Positions 45,801 through 54,000 are shown, numbered from the stretch's first letter. The stretch: 64,000 nt of DNA from Chitinophaga sp. Cy-1792 (GCF_011752935.1 NZ_VWWO01000002.1:372001-436000), one strand, 5' to 3'. A program made the numbers and translations. The notes: generated by a model not told the origin, from the letters alone.

Positions 45801-46117
45801 AAGGTCAGTCCCTGTGCGTTGAGGCATTCTGCCAGCACATCTGCAAATTCTTTATTATGTGCCTGTATGGCTACCGGATAGGTTTTATCCAGCAGGGCTT
45901 TGTCGTATACGAAGGCCATTCCGGTTTGTTTGCGGATGTCCTTGAAGATTGCCTGCAATCTGATAGAAGGAGAGGCAATGGTAACTTTCTGTGAATAGCC
46001 TTTGGCGCTTACGTGTACGGCCGCAATACAGAGAAAAACAGCAGTCCATTTCATGATCATGAGCAGCTTTAGTGGTACAGGTAACGGCATAGCTTTGCCG
46101 TTTAAAAGTAGATTCAT
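42815..46117 (-). CDS. SusC/RagA-family TonB-dependent transporter with STN signalling domain
   Basis: 1100 residues. A hydrophobic signal (KWTAVFLCIAAVHVSAKG) is followed by the STN domain at about 45-115 (RLQAIFKDIRKQTGMAFVYDKALL). Then come a carboxypeptidase-like beta-sandwich at about 133-215, the plug with LNDVVVVAYGTQRKSTFTGSVS and GSRAANGVVIITTKKG, and the barrel ending in FGVDFRF. It should import a ligand captured by the adjacent SusD and signal its presence to FecR. The annotated start has an unusual leader (NLLLNGKAMPLPVPLK); translation may start at one of the internal Met residues before the signal. Confidence 0.94.
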   Translation of the reverse strand: MNLLLNGKAMPLPVPLKLLMIMKWTAVFLCIAAVHVSAKGYSQKVTIASPSIRLQAIFKDIRKQTGMAFVYDKALLDKTYPVAIQAHNKEFADVLAECLNAQGLTFEVNSNIIVVKKMPPAGNAVLKNITTAVLGQVDVQGHITGPDGESVIGATIRLKGTQKATITNAEGNFTLNGIKDGSYTLEVSSIGYENYSKIITVGNENLKLNIALSKSVSGLNDVVVVAYGTQRKSTFTGSVSTLSTKQLEGSPRANIEDNLQGNVSGVVVSQGSGQPGAAPNVRIRGVGSITAGSSPLYVVDNIPLNSIDLNSFNANDIESMTVLKDAAAATLYGSRAANGVVIITTKKGKAGKTSFSATAQTGFTNVINSKDDKPLNTTEQLELFRESWVNAGKDINLFIPELVKQGIDTTVNTNWFNELTRTGQYQQFNLSASGGTEKTTYFLSAGYYDVKSPLLNSAFKRYNFNAKVNAQATERLSLSAGVLATVTKMNSVSDDGSNANPVRAYKRYEPWLRVYLPDGSYDLSYSNNYNPVAFTKENLHPSDRYDLLGNIGLKYKILRDLTFENQNSADFEYGEDLTWNKAGIGTARSNGGSADYSTKRALSLVSTNILRYMHDWGYHHFETFAGYEAQSVQSANIGLSKTNFIPNSTTLSNAAVLVDGTNTATSNSLTGIFSNIAYNYHSKYFLSASLRRDGSSRFGQDKKYGNFWSLGASWNVLSEEFMKDIDLFSQLRLRASYGTNGNQSIADFASRGLYTNTGSYNNSPGYYLTQYGNNNLTWEKNKPMNIGLDFAILKDRIQGTVEYYNRVTSALLLNMPVSATNGVTSITKNVGSVRNSGVELELNTYNIVSKNKNGFNWNTRATFSTLNNSITKLVSTMVSSPYIREQGGDYYQFYLVGFAGADPNNGEALFYTDATKTATTNDYTKAVRYKQGSALAKFVAGMTNTFDYKGFSFSFQLYGSFGNKVYDNWGTSTYTDGGSTFGPTAALNRYYYDNRWTAKGQTDKLPKVVYKGTAPSSSDRFLYDGTYIRLRDITLAYNLPANIMQHAKMNSARIYARATNPYTWVKDKRLTVDPEVGIEGQTDQSAPIFRTIVFGVDFRF

Positions 46118-46243
46118 ACTTTTGAATGGTTTTGGGTTTACGATAAAATGAGTCTAAGCAACTTTCATATCAGCGAATCCTGAAACTTTCGCCGGAAGTA
46201 GGTCCAATTACTTCCGGTTTTTTTTCAGTATCACTGATGCATA

Positions 46244-47389
46244 TTATTTTCTTACTATGATGGTGTTTCCTTCGATAGTAAAGTGTGCAGCTTCTGTAGC
46301 TTCCAATGCATATAGTATCTGATTTACGTTTTCTTTTCTTGGCAGTGTGCCGCTGAAGGCGGTTGTTGGTAATGGGCCTTCATATTTTATTTCTACATCA
46401 TACCACCTGGATAGCTGGCGCATAATGGCGATGATACTCACGCCATTGAACCTGAATTCTCCTTCTTTCCAGGCTACTACTTCCTCCATAGAAGGATGTG
46501 ATACTACCAGGTCTTTTAATTTCTCATCGTAGGCGGCCTGTTCGCCGGGCTGCAGCTGTTTACGGCTATTGGCCGACGTAACGGCAATACTACCTTTAAC
46601 AAGTGTGGTCCTGACAGGTCCTTCTTCCTGGTATGCCATTACGTCGAAGTCGGTACCCAGCACCTGAATGGCGGTGGTACCGGTTTTTACGATGAAAGGA
46701 GTGGTGGAAGGTACTACGTCGAAATAGGCCTGCCCGGTGAGCTCTACGGTGCGGTCGTTTGCGCTGAAAGCTACCGGGTAGCGAAGGGAGGAAACAGCGT
46801 TCAGCCATACATGGCTGCCATCAGGCAAAACAACCTGGAACTGTGCTCCCCTCGGCGTGGTGAGTGTATTAAAAGCATGATGGTCGCCTGAAGTGCCTGC
46901 ATAGCTGATACTGGTGCTGTCCAGCTGAATTACCTGCATACCGGTATGAACAAGGCTGTCATTTTTGTGATGGCCCAGCTCTATGGTGCGGCCATCGGCA
47001 AGGGTGAGTATAGCCTTATCGGTACCGGGTTGTATAATTTTTGCGGCAACGGGAGGTGCAGGTTTCCGGTTTAGCAGGAGCAGTGCGGTGCCAGCTGAGA
47101 TCAGCAGTGCGATGGCCGCCGCCCAGCGCAGGTACTGCTTTTTCTTTGGTAATGGCCTTACTGCCGGAATGGCGTTGCGCATACGTGCGTGCATTTTTTC
47201 CGGGAAATCCGGCGGCATCATGAAAATGACGTCATCGCCATCCAGTGCATCATAATACAGGTCCATGACCTCGCTCAGCTCCGCCGGGGCGGCAGATTGA
47301 AGCCAGGCTTCAAAAGCCTGCTGTTCTGCTACCGTTTGCGTTCCCTTTACCAGCGATGGTATTAATTTTTTTATCTCTATTATGGTCAT
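46244..47389 (-). CDS. FecR-family anti-sigma factor (DUF4974 C-terminus)
   Basis: 381 residues. A cytoplasmic N-terminal region to about 80, one transmembrane helix (about 88-106, AAAIALLISAGTALLLL), a periplasmic FecR domain at about 180-275 (FQVVLPDGSHVWLNAVSSLRYP, LTGQAYFDVV), and a DUF4974 part (about 305-380) with FSGTLPRKENVNQILYAL. It follows its sigma factor by 67 bp and precedes susC by 126 bp on the minus strand. It should relay the substrate signal from the SusC STN domain to the sigma factor. Confidence 0.92.
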   Translation of the reverse strand: MTIIEIKKLIPSLVKGTQTVAEQQAFEAWLQSAAPAELSEVMDLYYDALDGDDVIFMMPPDFPEKMHARMRNAIPAVRPLPKKKQYLRWAAAIALLISAGTALLLLNRKPAPPVAAKIIQPGTDKAILTLADGRTIELGHHKNDSLVHTGMQVIQLDSTSISYAGTSGDHHAFNTLTTPRGAQFQVVLPDGSHVWLNAVSSLRYPVAFSANDRTVELTGQAYFDVVPSTTPFIVKTGTTAIQVLGTDFDVMAYQEEGPVRTTLVKGSIAVTSANSRKQLQPGEQAAYDEKLKDLVVSHPSMEEVVAWKEGEFRFNGVSIIAIMRQLSRWYDVEIKYEGPLPTTAFSGTLPRKENVNQILYALEATEAAHFTIEGNTIIVRK

Positions 47390-47456
47390 GACACTATAGG
47401 CCTTTCATGAAAGACGATTCCCAAAAACGAAAGCACTGGTGTTGTGGGAAATTTTT

Positions 47457-48071
47457 TTAGTAATGGAGAAAAAAGATAATCAGGAAGAGGCCTCCGCGTT
47501 GTTTGAGGAATAGCCTGATCTCGTCTTTAGCCTCGTAAATGGATTGTTTTACCCGTGATTTGGAAATGTGAAGGAATTCGGCGATTTCATCCAGCGACAT
47601 ATCCTGTTCCATCCTTAACCGGAAAATTTCCTGTTTCCTTGGGGAAAGCTGGAGGATCGCCTGTTGGGCAAGCTGACTATATTCCGAAAACTGCAGTAAT
47701 TCTTCAGTGGTGGCCCGGTGCTCCTCCTTGCCCAGGCTGTACTGTTTGTGAAGATTTACTTTAAACTGGCCATGTTTCAGCCGGTCGAGCAAGGCATTTT
47801 TTCCCGAACGTTTCAGGTATACATCCAGTGACCTGATAGTTATCAGCAGTTCTTTCCTGTCCCAGAGTTTGAGAAACAAATCCTGGCATATATCCATGAT
47901 GTCGTCATCAGGCAGGCTGGTAAAACGGTAGATATAATGATATAATTTAGGAAGATAACGGGTATATAATAGCTCAAAAGCCTGGGAATCGCCGTCGGCA
48001 GAGCGCTGTAGCAGTACATGCTCCTGAATGTGGTCTGTCCCTTCAACTTTGATAAATCCCATCTGACCCAT
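47457..48071 (-). CDS. ECF-type RNA polymerase sigma-70 factor (SusCD-linked)
   Basis: 204 residues. Region 2 is at about 30-95 (FELLYTRYLPKLYHYIYRF, DICQDLFLKLWDRKELL) and region 4 at about 140-190 (RKQEIFRLRMEQDMSLDEIAEFLHISKSRVKQSIYEAKDEI). It is the first gene of the minus-strand sigma / FecR / SusC / SusD / phosphatase set. An internal start at 48062 is possible. It is divergent from the lanthipeptide precursors, which begin 338 bp away, so the shared upstream region could in principle carry promoters for both. Confidence 0.92.
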   Translation of the reverse strand: MGQMGFIKVEGTDHIQEHVLLQRSADGDSQAFELLYTRYLPKLYHYIYRFTSLPDDDIMDICQDLFLKLWDRKELLITIRSLDVYLKRSGKNALLDRLKHGQFKVNLHKQYSLGKEEHRATTEELLQFSEYSQLAQQAILQLSPRKQEIFRLRMEQDMSLDEIAEFLHISKSRVKQSIYEAKDEIRLFLKQRGGLFLIIFFLHY

Positions 48072-48104
48072 TAAAACAGCATAGTTGGTTTAGGTTGTAT
48101 CCCC

Positions 48105-48112
48105 CAAAATTA
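48105..48112 (-). promoter_or_regulatory. -7 box for the minus-strand sigma-factor operon
   Basis: On the minus strand TAATTTTG matches TAnnTTTG and lies 33 bp upstream of the sigma-factor ATG. A TTG is present 13 bp further upstream, closer than the usual 19, so the -33 assignment is uncertain. Confidence 0.45.
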
Positions 48113-48334
48113 TAAATAATATTAGCAATCCATAATATTTCGGATGGATAATTTATCCGGAAGACTAGCCAATCCGGGTACAGCAGCCGGCTGCGGTTTT
48201 TTATTAAAAATTTTTTATAAAGAATTTTTTTTCAAGATTTTATTTTTTAACTTCAGAATCTCAACAGCTCTAAATAACCTGGCTTTCTATATGTCAACGA
48301 ACACGATAACCCGATTGTCCCATTCATGATCTTA

Positions 48335-48388
48335 TACGCTGAACAACCGCCCCATGGCGTAATGGCTTCATTGAAGACAGGGGAGGAC
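48335..48388 (+). promoter_or_regulatory. Putative pseudoknot leader element 1 (upstream of precursor 1)
   Basis: Stem 1 pairs TACGC (48335-48339) with GCGTA (48357-48361). In its loop, after a GAACAACCG segment, CCCC (48350-48353) can pair with GGGG (48380-48383), giving an H-type pseudoknot. The sequence GACAGGGGAGGAC closes it, 20 nt before the ATG of precursor 1. A second copy with compensatory changes lies at 49446-49483. Regulatory function is inferred from the conservation and the position. Confidence 0.55.
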
Positions 48389-48408
48389 TGTATAAATAAA
48401 TCTGTTTT

Positions 48409-48588
48409 ATGAAAAAGAAAAAAATCTCTCTGGCGAAAAAATTGTCGCTCAACAAACTGACTGTTGCTTCTATGACCCAACAACAGCAAAAATCACTGGC
48501 CGGCGGTATCAATACCCAGTATTGCGTTACCTATGATCCGCAGGTTACCTGTGAATCACATCCAAGACCAGGATACGTTTGCCTGTAA
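48409..48588 (+). CDS. Class I lanthipeptide precursor 1
   Basis: 59 residues. The leader of 33 residues (MKKKKISLAKKLSLNKL... ending SLAGG) is lysine-rich and has the KLSLNK motif typical of Bacteroidota class I lanthipeptide leaders. GG at residues 32-33 is the expected C39 cleavage site. The 26-residue core has Cys at core positions 6, 15 and 25 and Thr/Ser at 3, 8, 14 and 17, enough for up to three thioether rings. The gene lies directly after a putative pseudoknot element and starts the precursor array. It is the most divergent core with respect to precursors 2 and 3. Confidence 0.88.
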   Translation: MKKKKISLAKKLSLNKLTVASMTQQQQKSLAGGINTQYCVTYDPQVTCESHPRPGYVCL

Positions 48589-48680
48589 TCCCTTTTCACA
48601 TGAGCACGAATGCTGCCGGCTTTTAACCCGCCATCAGCAATTATAATTCCCTAACACTTGTAACCCGTAATCCACAATTT

Positions 48681-48869
48681 ATGAGAAAGAGAAAACTACC
48701 CCTGGAGAAAAAACTCTCCCTCAGCAAAGAAACAGTTGCTATGTTAAATGCCGGTCATCAACAGCTGATTGCCGGTGGTATGGCCATACAGCCAATGGCA
48801 GATACCGTAGCTGATACCTGCGCCACCATTCCTCCAGGTAAAAAACTCTGCGTTCTTTGCCAGTCCTGA
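48681..48869 (+). CDS. Class I lanthipeptide precursor 2
   Basis: 62 residues. A 33-residue leader with KKLSLSKETVAMLN and ending LIAGG precedes a 29-residue core with three Cys and several Thr/Ser, containing the TCATIPPGKKLC block. Precursor 3 has the closely matching TCVTIPPGQMYC, so 2 and 3 arose by duplication. GG at 32-33 is the predicted cleavage site. It lies 92 bp after precursor 1 on the same strand, with no terminator between. Confidence 0.9.
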   Translation: MRKRKLPLEKKLSLSKETVAMLNAGHQQLIAGGMAIQPMADTVADTCATIPPGKKLCVLCQS

Positions 48870-48890
48870 TAAACTGATAACTTTTTAAAT

Positions 48891-48907
48891 CTTAACCCGG
48901 ATAAACT
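48891..48907 (+). repeat. 17-bp direct repeat, copy 1 (precursor spacer)
   Basis: CTTAACCCGGATAAACT starts 22 bp after the precursor 2 stop codon and is identical to the copy at 49179-49195. It marks the tandem duplication of the precursor genes and could be a leftover or a shared processing or regulatory site. Confidence 0.8.
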
Positions 48908-48959
48908 ATCTCCCGCTGATGATAGCCATGAGATCGTTGTATCTATAATTCCGCTTTTT

Positions 48960-49151
48960 ATGAGAAAAAGAAAACTTTCCCTGGAGAAAAAACTCTCTCT
49001 CAACAAAGAAACTGTTACCACGCTGACAGCTTCCAACCAACAGCAACTGGCTGGTGGTAAGGCATTGACCCTGCTGCCTAACTGCGCATATACTGCAGCT
49101 GAAACCTGTGTGACCATTCCTCCAGGCCAGATGTATTGCATCGCGTGCTAA
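48960..49151 (+). CDS. Class I lanthipeptide precursor 3
   Basis: 63 residues. The 33-residue leader (KKLSLNKETVTTLT..., ending QLAGG) is nearly the same as that of precursor 2 at its start. The 30-residue core has four Cys, including the closing YCIAC, and shares TCVTIPPGQ with precursor 2. Up to three or four rings are possible. It is 90 bp downstream of precursor 2 and preceded by spacer sequence resembling that before precursor 2 (a TATAATTCC motif is shared). Confidence 0.9.
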   Translation: MRKRKLSLEKKLSLNKETVTTLTASNQQQLAGGKALTLLPNCAYTAAETCVTIPPGQMYCIAC

Positions 49152-49178
49152 GATAGCGCTACAGATCATCATTTATTT

Positions 49179-49195
49179 CTTAACCCGGATAAACT
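49179..49195 (+). repeat. 17-bp direct repeat, copy 2 (precursor spacer)
   Basis: Identical to 48891-48907 and at an equivalent place, 28 bp after the stop codon of precursor 3. Confidence 0.8.
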
Positions 49196-49252
49196 TTTAC
49201 CTGCTATAATATTATAGCTGCAGGTACTGCTTTGTCCTGTAAATCCACATGT

Positions 49253-49426
49253 ATGAAAAAGAAAAAAGTAGCACTCAACAAAAAATTGCTCCTGAAAAAG
49301 GAGACAGTAGCTATGCTGAACGATCAGCAGAAAATTAAACTGGCAGGTGGTATGCCACTGACCTGGTGGAGTTCCTGTTGTGTTGAAACAGATGAAGTTA
49401 CCTGCCCTGCCGGTTGTGTAAGATAA
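49253..49426 (+). CDS. Class I lanthipeptide precursor 4
   Basis: 57 residues from the ATG at 49253. An in-frame start at 49232 would add MSCKSTC, which does not match the other leaders, so the later ATG is chosen; it gives the same 33-residue leader length (ending KLAGG). The 24-residue core has four Cys in two clusters, a WWSSCC segment and a final CPAGCVR, and Ser/Thr for dehydration. It lies 101 bp after precursor 3. Confidence 0.88.
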   Translation: MKKKKVALNKKLLLKKETVAMLNDQQKIKLAGGMPLTWWSSCCVETDEVTCPAGCVR

Positions 49427-49445
49427 TCTACTGATTTTTCGATAT

Positions 49446-49483
49446 AGCCGAACATACGCCCCAAGGCTCAGACAGGGGAGTAC
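49446..49483 (+). promoter_or_regulatory. Putative pseudoknot leader element 2 (upstream of precursor 5)
   Basis: AGCC (49446-49449) pairs with GGCT (49465-49468). In the loop, after GAACATACG, CCCC (49459-49462) can pair with GGGG (49475-49478). It ends GACAGGGGAGTAC, 25 nt before the ATG of precursor 5. Compared with element 1, two base pairs of stem 1 are exchanged in a compensatory way (C-G and G-C swapped), while the loop GAACA..CG, the CCCC and GACAGGGGAG are kept. Confidence 0.55.
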
Positions 49484-49508
49484 AAACACTTATAGTCTAT
49501 CTGAAATC

Positions 49509-49700
49509 ATGAAAAAGAAACAGATCGATCTCAGTAAAAAACTGATGCTGGGCAAGCAAACAATCGCTCAGCTGAATGCAGGTCAACAGCAACAGTTACA
49601 AGGTGGTGTGCAACCTACCACTACCGTGGAAACCGTTATTATCTCCAGCTGCAGAGCTACCAGCCCGGCTGTAGGCCGTCCATGCTGTATGATCCCTTGA
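49509..49700 (+). CDS. Class I lanthipeptide precursor 5
   Basis: 63 residues. The leader is again 33 residues (MKKKQIDLSKKLMLGKQ..., ending QLQGG), but its sequence is the least like the others. The 30-residue core has a Thr-rich start (VQPTTTVETV), a Ser-Ser-Cys segment and a closing RPCCMIP, with three Cys in total. It is 82 bp after precursor 4, and has its own copy of the pseudoknot element, so it may be regulated with precursor 1 rather than with 2-4. Confidence 0.87.
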   Translation: MKKKQIDLSKKLMLGKQTIAQLNAGQQQQLQGGVQPTTTVETVIISSCRATSPAVGRPCCMIP

Positions 49701-49723
49701 TAAGGGTAATGCATGTAACATTC

Positions 49724-49752
49724 GGAAGTAGCCGGCATATCCGGCTACTTCC
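49724..49752 (+). terminator. Hairpin between the precursor array and lanC (possible attenuator)
   Basis: A perfect 12-bp stem (GGAAGTAGCCGG / CCGGCTACTTCC) with a CATAT loop lies 23 bp after precursor 5 and 50 bp before lanC. It is followed only by a short TGTTTAAT, so partial read-through is expected. Lanthipeptide operons often have such a leaky terminator to keep precursor mRNA in excess over enzyme mRNA. Confidence 0.65.
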
Positions 49753-49802
49753 TGTTTAATAAACCGGTAGTACCACACAACCAATTATGCACTGTCAATT
49801 TC

Positions 49803-51023
49803 ATGTGGAATATGCATACACTAACATCCCGACTCCAAAACATCTACAATGACCTTATCCCGCTGCTGGAGCAGCAGGATTATAGTGCAGACAGGGCTGG
49901 CAGCCTTTTTAAAGGGCCGTGGGGCGCATTGCTGTACATGTTTTATTATGAACAGTATATCGACCAGGATGCCGATAACGCGGCAGCACTGCTGGAAAAA
50001 ATATATGCTGCCTACTCACCGGATGAAGGCCTGAATTATTCCTTCTGCAACGGCCATACCGGCCCTTACTGGCTACTCGACCATCTTAACCGCCACGAAT
50101 TCCTCGATATGGACATGCAACATATCGCCGGTGATTTTATAACGATAGCCATTACCCAGAGCAGGTTTCATACGGAAATGAAAAATTTCGACTTTCTGCA
50201 TGGCAGCATTGGCATATGTAATTTCATGATGTCTTTTGCTGACAGGGAGGATGTACGCGAGCACCTGGCCTGGTTTACGGACCAGTTAATGGCTGTCAGC
50301 AAGGTAACTCCCCAGGGAAGAAGTCTGCCTATTTTTTATACCTATGAACAACCAGCAGGTGAATACGTAGATGCTTTCAGTTTGGCCCACGGCAGCTGTG
50401 CCGCACTGATCCTGCTGGCCAAGATATATACTGCGGGCATCGCCACGGATACCTGCCGCCAGCTGGCAGCGGAAAGTATTGACTTTATCCTGAACCATCG
50501 GCTACAGGTCAATGATACCGGCATGAATGCCATGTACCCGGCCATCCTGGATGGGAAATACTCCAGCGCACATAGCCGCCTGGCCTGGTGTTATGGCGAC
50601 CTGAATGTGGCATGGATGCTCTGGTACTGTGGCAAGACATTCAATAACGCTGCCTGGAAAAATGAAGCGCTGGCGGTCATGCACTATAACACCCGACGCC
50701 TGACCCATGAAGCGGCTGGTGTGATGGACAACTGCATCTGTCACGGCACCAGCGGTATTGCAGCATTCTATCGTAAGTTCTGGTTCGAAACAAAAGATCC
50801 TGCTTTCCTGGAATGTGCCACGCACTGGCATAACATGGCTGTCAGCGAGGTTTCTTTTTCCGAAGATAACAGCAAGCATGGTATCAAAGTATGGCAGGGA
50901 AAAGATAAGGAATGGGAATATGCCTGGGACCTGCTCGATGGCGGTGCCGGCGTTGGATTGTCGCTGCTGTCGCAGCTCCAGGACCAGCCCCTCATGTGGG
51001 ATGAATGTTTCCTGCTGTCCTGA
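49803..51023 (+). CDS. Lanthipeptide cyclase, LanC family
   Basis: 406 residues, no signal peptide. LanC is a zinc enzyme that activates core Cys thiols and adds them to dehydroalanine/dehydrobutyrine, forming lanthionine rings. The zinc ligands are Cys263 in AWCYGDLN, and Cys313 and His314 in ICHGTSGIA. The conserved His196 in FSLAHGSC fits the active-site base region. The alpha/alpha barrel repeats GxxG-type turns (HGSIGICNF, GGAGVGLSLL). An alternate start at 49812 (MHTLTSR) is possible. It is separated from LanB by 33 bp and follows the precursor array after a hairpin, the usual order for these clusters. Confidence 0.93.
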   Translation: MWNMHTLTSRLQNIYNDLIPLLEQQDYSADRAGSLFKGPWGALLYMFYYEQYIDQDADNAAALLEKIYAAYSPDEGLNYSFCNGHTGPYWLLDHLNRHEFLDMDMQHIAGDFITIAITQSRFHTEMKNFDFLHGSIGICNFMMSFADREDVREHLAWFTDQLMAVSKVTPQGRSLPIFYTYEQPAGEYVDAFSLAHGSCAALILLAKIYTAGIATDTCRQLAAESIDFILNHRLQVNDTGMNAMYPAILDGKYSSAHSRLAWCYGDLNVAWMLWYCGKTFNNAAWKNEALAVMHYNTRRLTHEAAGVMDNCICHGTSGIAAFYRKFWFETKDPAFLECATHWHNMAVSEVSFSEDNSKHGIKVWQGKDKEWEYAWDLLDGGAGVGLSLLSQLQDQPLMWDECFLLS

Positions 51024-51056
51024 GGAATGATTATGTACTATTAAAAAGAATGAGCT

Positions 51057-54000
51057 ATGCCTTTGTCACATGCCGGATTCTTTCTGTTGAGAAGCCCCCT
51101 GTTCCCGGTGGATAGCTACCGGGAAGTACTCAATGGAGACCTGAATGAACTCCTTACTACCTATCCATTGTTTATCTATGCGTTGCATATCGCTTCCAAA
51201 GACCTGCTGAAGGAACTGGAACGCTATATCAGCGACCCCGCCGCATTTACGCCTAAAAAGGTCTTAAAACTCCGCAAATCCCTTTATAAGTACTGGGTGA
51301 GGGCCTGTACGAGAAGTACGCCATATGGCCTCTTTGCAGGCTGTACAACCGGTGTGGTATCGGATGCTACGGAGTGGCAGCTGGCGCCCATGTCCGAAGC
51401 AAGGCAGCATATCCGCCTGGATATGGACTATTTTACTAAAATATGTCACCATATACAGCAGCTCCCGGAAGTACAGGGAGCACTGCGCTACTACCCCAAT
51501 AACAGCATCTACAGCAGTGGTAAGAAACTGCGTTATGCCGAATACATGATTCAGTTCAACCGCAGAAAATACCTCCTCACTGCGGTGGCAGACACCGTAT
51601 TTGTACGGCAGATCATCACCAAAGCAAAAAACGGTATCACCATACAGGAAGCCGTACAGCTGATCATTGCTGAAGATAATACCATCGCACTGTCAGAAGC
51701 GGAAGACTTTGTACAGGAGCTGATAAGGTCGCAGCTGCTCATCGCGGAAACGGAACCGCGCATCACGGGCAATGATAACCTGGAAACACTCATTAAACAA
51801 CTAGACTCCCTGGAAAATGTAACAGCACTAAAACATTCACTGTCGGATTTAAGTAAGTTATTTCAGCAGCAGGATTTCCAGCTGTCAAGGCTTATACAAA
51901 TGGAGAAAGCCTGTGAGGAAGGTTTTCCGCTGGAGATGCCCAAAGATCTCCTGCAGGTTGATCTCTTTAAAGCGGCTACACATTGCACTGTCAGCGAACA
52001 CCTGATGCAGGACATCCTCCGGCAGGTCAATGAGCTGATGGCTATCTGTCATGGCTATCCGAAAAACGGACAATCTGAGCTATCCTCTTTTGCTGACCGC
52101 TTCCGGGAGCGTTACGACGCGGAAGAAGTACCACTTAACCTGGTGCTGGACGGTGAAACAGGCATCGGCTATGGCAATGGCACCAATGTGCATACTCCTT
52201 TCGTGGAAGATATTGAAACCGCTGGAACTACTGAAAATACAACGGTAACCTGGTCGGCGCTGCAACAGCTGTGCCTGGATAAATATGAAGGTTTCCTCCG
52301 CAATGGCGGCCCTGTCACCATTACGGAATCTGAGCTGAAGGAGCTGGGAGATCCGGAGCAGCTGCCAATGGCGCGCAGCACCTATCTGTTTGGCGGGTTG
52401 CATGCAACATCCGCTGCTGCTGCTGATAGCGGCGTATATACCTTTGCGTTACATTCGATGGGAGGGCCTTCTGCTGCCAACCTGCTGGGGCGCTTCTGCA
52501 GCGGCGATGAAGTGCTGGCAGAGAAAGTCAAAGCGGTATTGCAGGCGGAAGAAGCCGCAGACCCCGATGTTATCTATGCAGAAGTAGTGCATTTCCCCGA
52601 GGCACGCGCCACCAATGTGCTGATCAGGCCAGTTTTGCGGCAATATGAAATCCCCTATATCGGTGTGGCCGGCGTAGCGCCTGCATACCAGATTCCCGTT
52701 GATGATCTCATGATTTCCCTGCGCGGAAGAGAAGTGGTGTTGAGAAGTAAAAGACTGAATAAACAGGTGATACCACGCCTGAGCTCTGCACATAACTATA
52801 GCTTTAATAGTTTACCTATCTATAAATTCCTCTGCGATCTGCAACATCAGTCGCTCGTATCACATCTTTACTGGGACTGGGGCATACTTTCCAAGCGGGT
52901 ACATCTGCCAAGAGTTGTATATAAAAATATTATCGTTAAACGAGCTGGCTGGAATATCTCTGCAAAAGATATAGAAAAAATTGCCGATAATGCTGCCGGA
53001 CAAATGGCCTTTGTTGCCTCGTTCAGACAACGGTACAACATGCCGGAAAAGGTGCTGCTGTCGCAGGCAGACAATGAACTGCTCCTGGACCTCTCCGCAC
53101 CGCTGGCGGTGGAATTGCTGTTCGATCATATCCGCAAAGCTGGTACTGTAAAGCTGAAGGAATGTTTGCTGGAAGAAGAAAATGGTGTGCTCCGCGATGA
53201 TGCCGGTAAAACATATGCCCATGAAATACTGGTGCCCCTGCAATTTACACCTAAGCAAACAGCAGTAACAACAGGCAGGCATCTACCTGAAAATACAACA
53301 ATAGCAACACGCAATTTTGCACCCGGCAGTGAATGGCTATACGTAAAAATCTACTGTGGCTATCGCGTGGCAGAAGAGCTGCTGGCAGGGTATTTCGCAG
53401 AACAGTTGTCAATATGGAAAGAAGATGAACTGTTTGAGAAGTTTTTCTTTCTGCGCTATGCAGACCCACACCCACATATCCGCCTGAGATTTCTTAATAC
53501 ACAGACTCCGTCGAAAAATGATTTCCTCCTGCACCAGGTACAGCAGGCCATGGTGCCTTTTATCGCTACAGGACAGGTACAGAAAATCCAGTGCGATACC
53601 TATGTGCGGGAACTGGAAAGATATGGTGCAGACACCATTGAACTGGCGGAGTCCATCTTTTATTTTGACAGCCTTGCCGTTACTGGTATCATCAGTATGC
53701 TGGAAGGTGCCGACGGAGAAGAGTACCGCTGGAAACTGGCGCTGCGCGGTATGGATATGATGCTGGATGATTTCGGACTAACGCTGACGCAGAAACGAAA
53801 CCTGCTGGGTGTAATACGTGCAGGCTTCGTTACAGAATTCGGCGGCCAGGCATTACTGCATAAACCACTCAACGATAAATACAGGCAGCACCAGCAGGAA
53901 ATACAATCTTATCTGAATGCTGCCAATGATGCCGGCAACGACATCGCAGAGGCGGTTGAACTGTTTCTGGAACGCAGTGCCGCCGCAAGGCCAGTGACGG

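Noticed and set aside
46180..46225. Hairpin between fecR and susC as a terminator
   Set aside because: The CCGGAAGTA / TACTTCCGG stem has its T run only on the plus-strand side, where no gene ends; on the coding minus strand there is no T tract, so terminator function for that operon is not supported.
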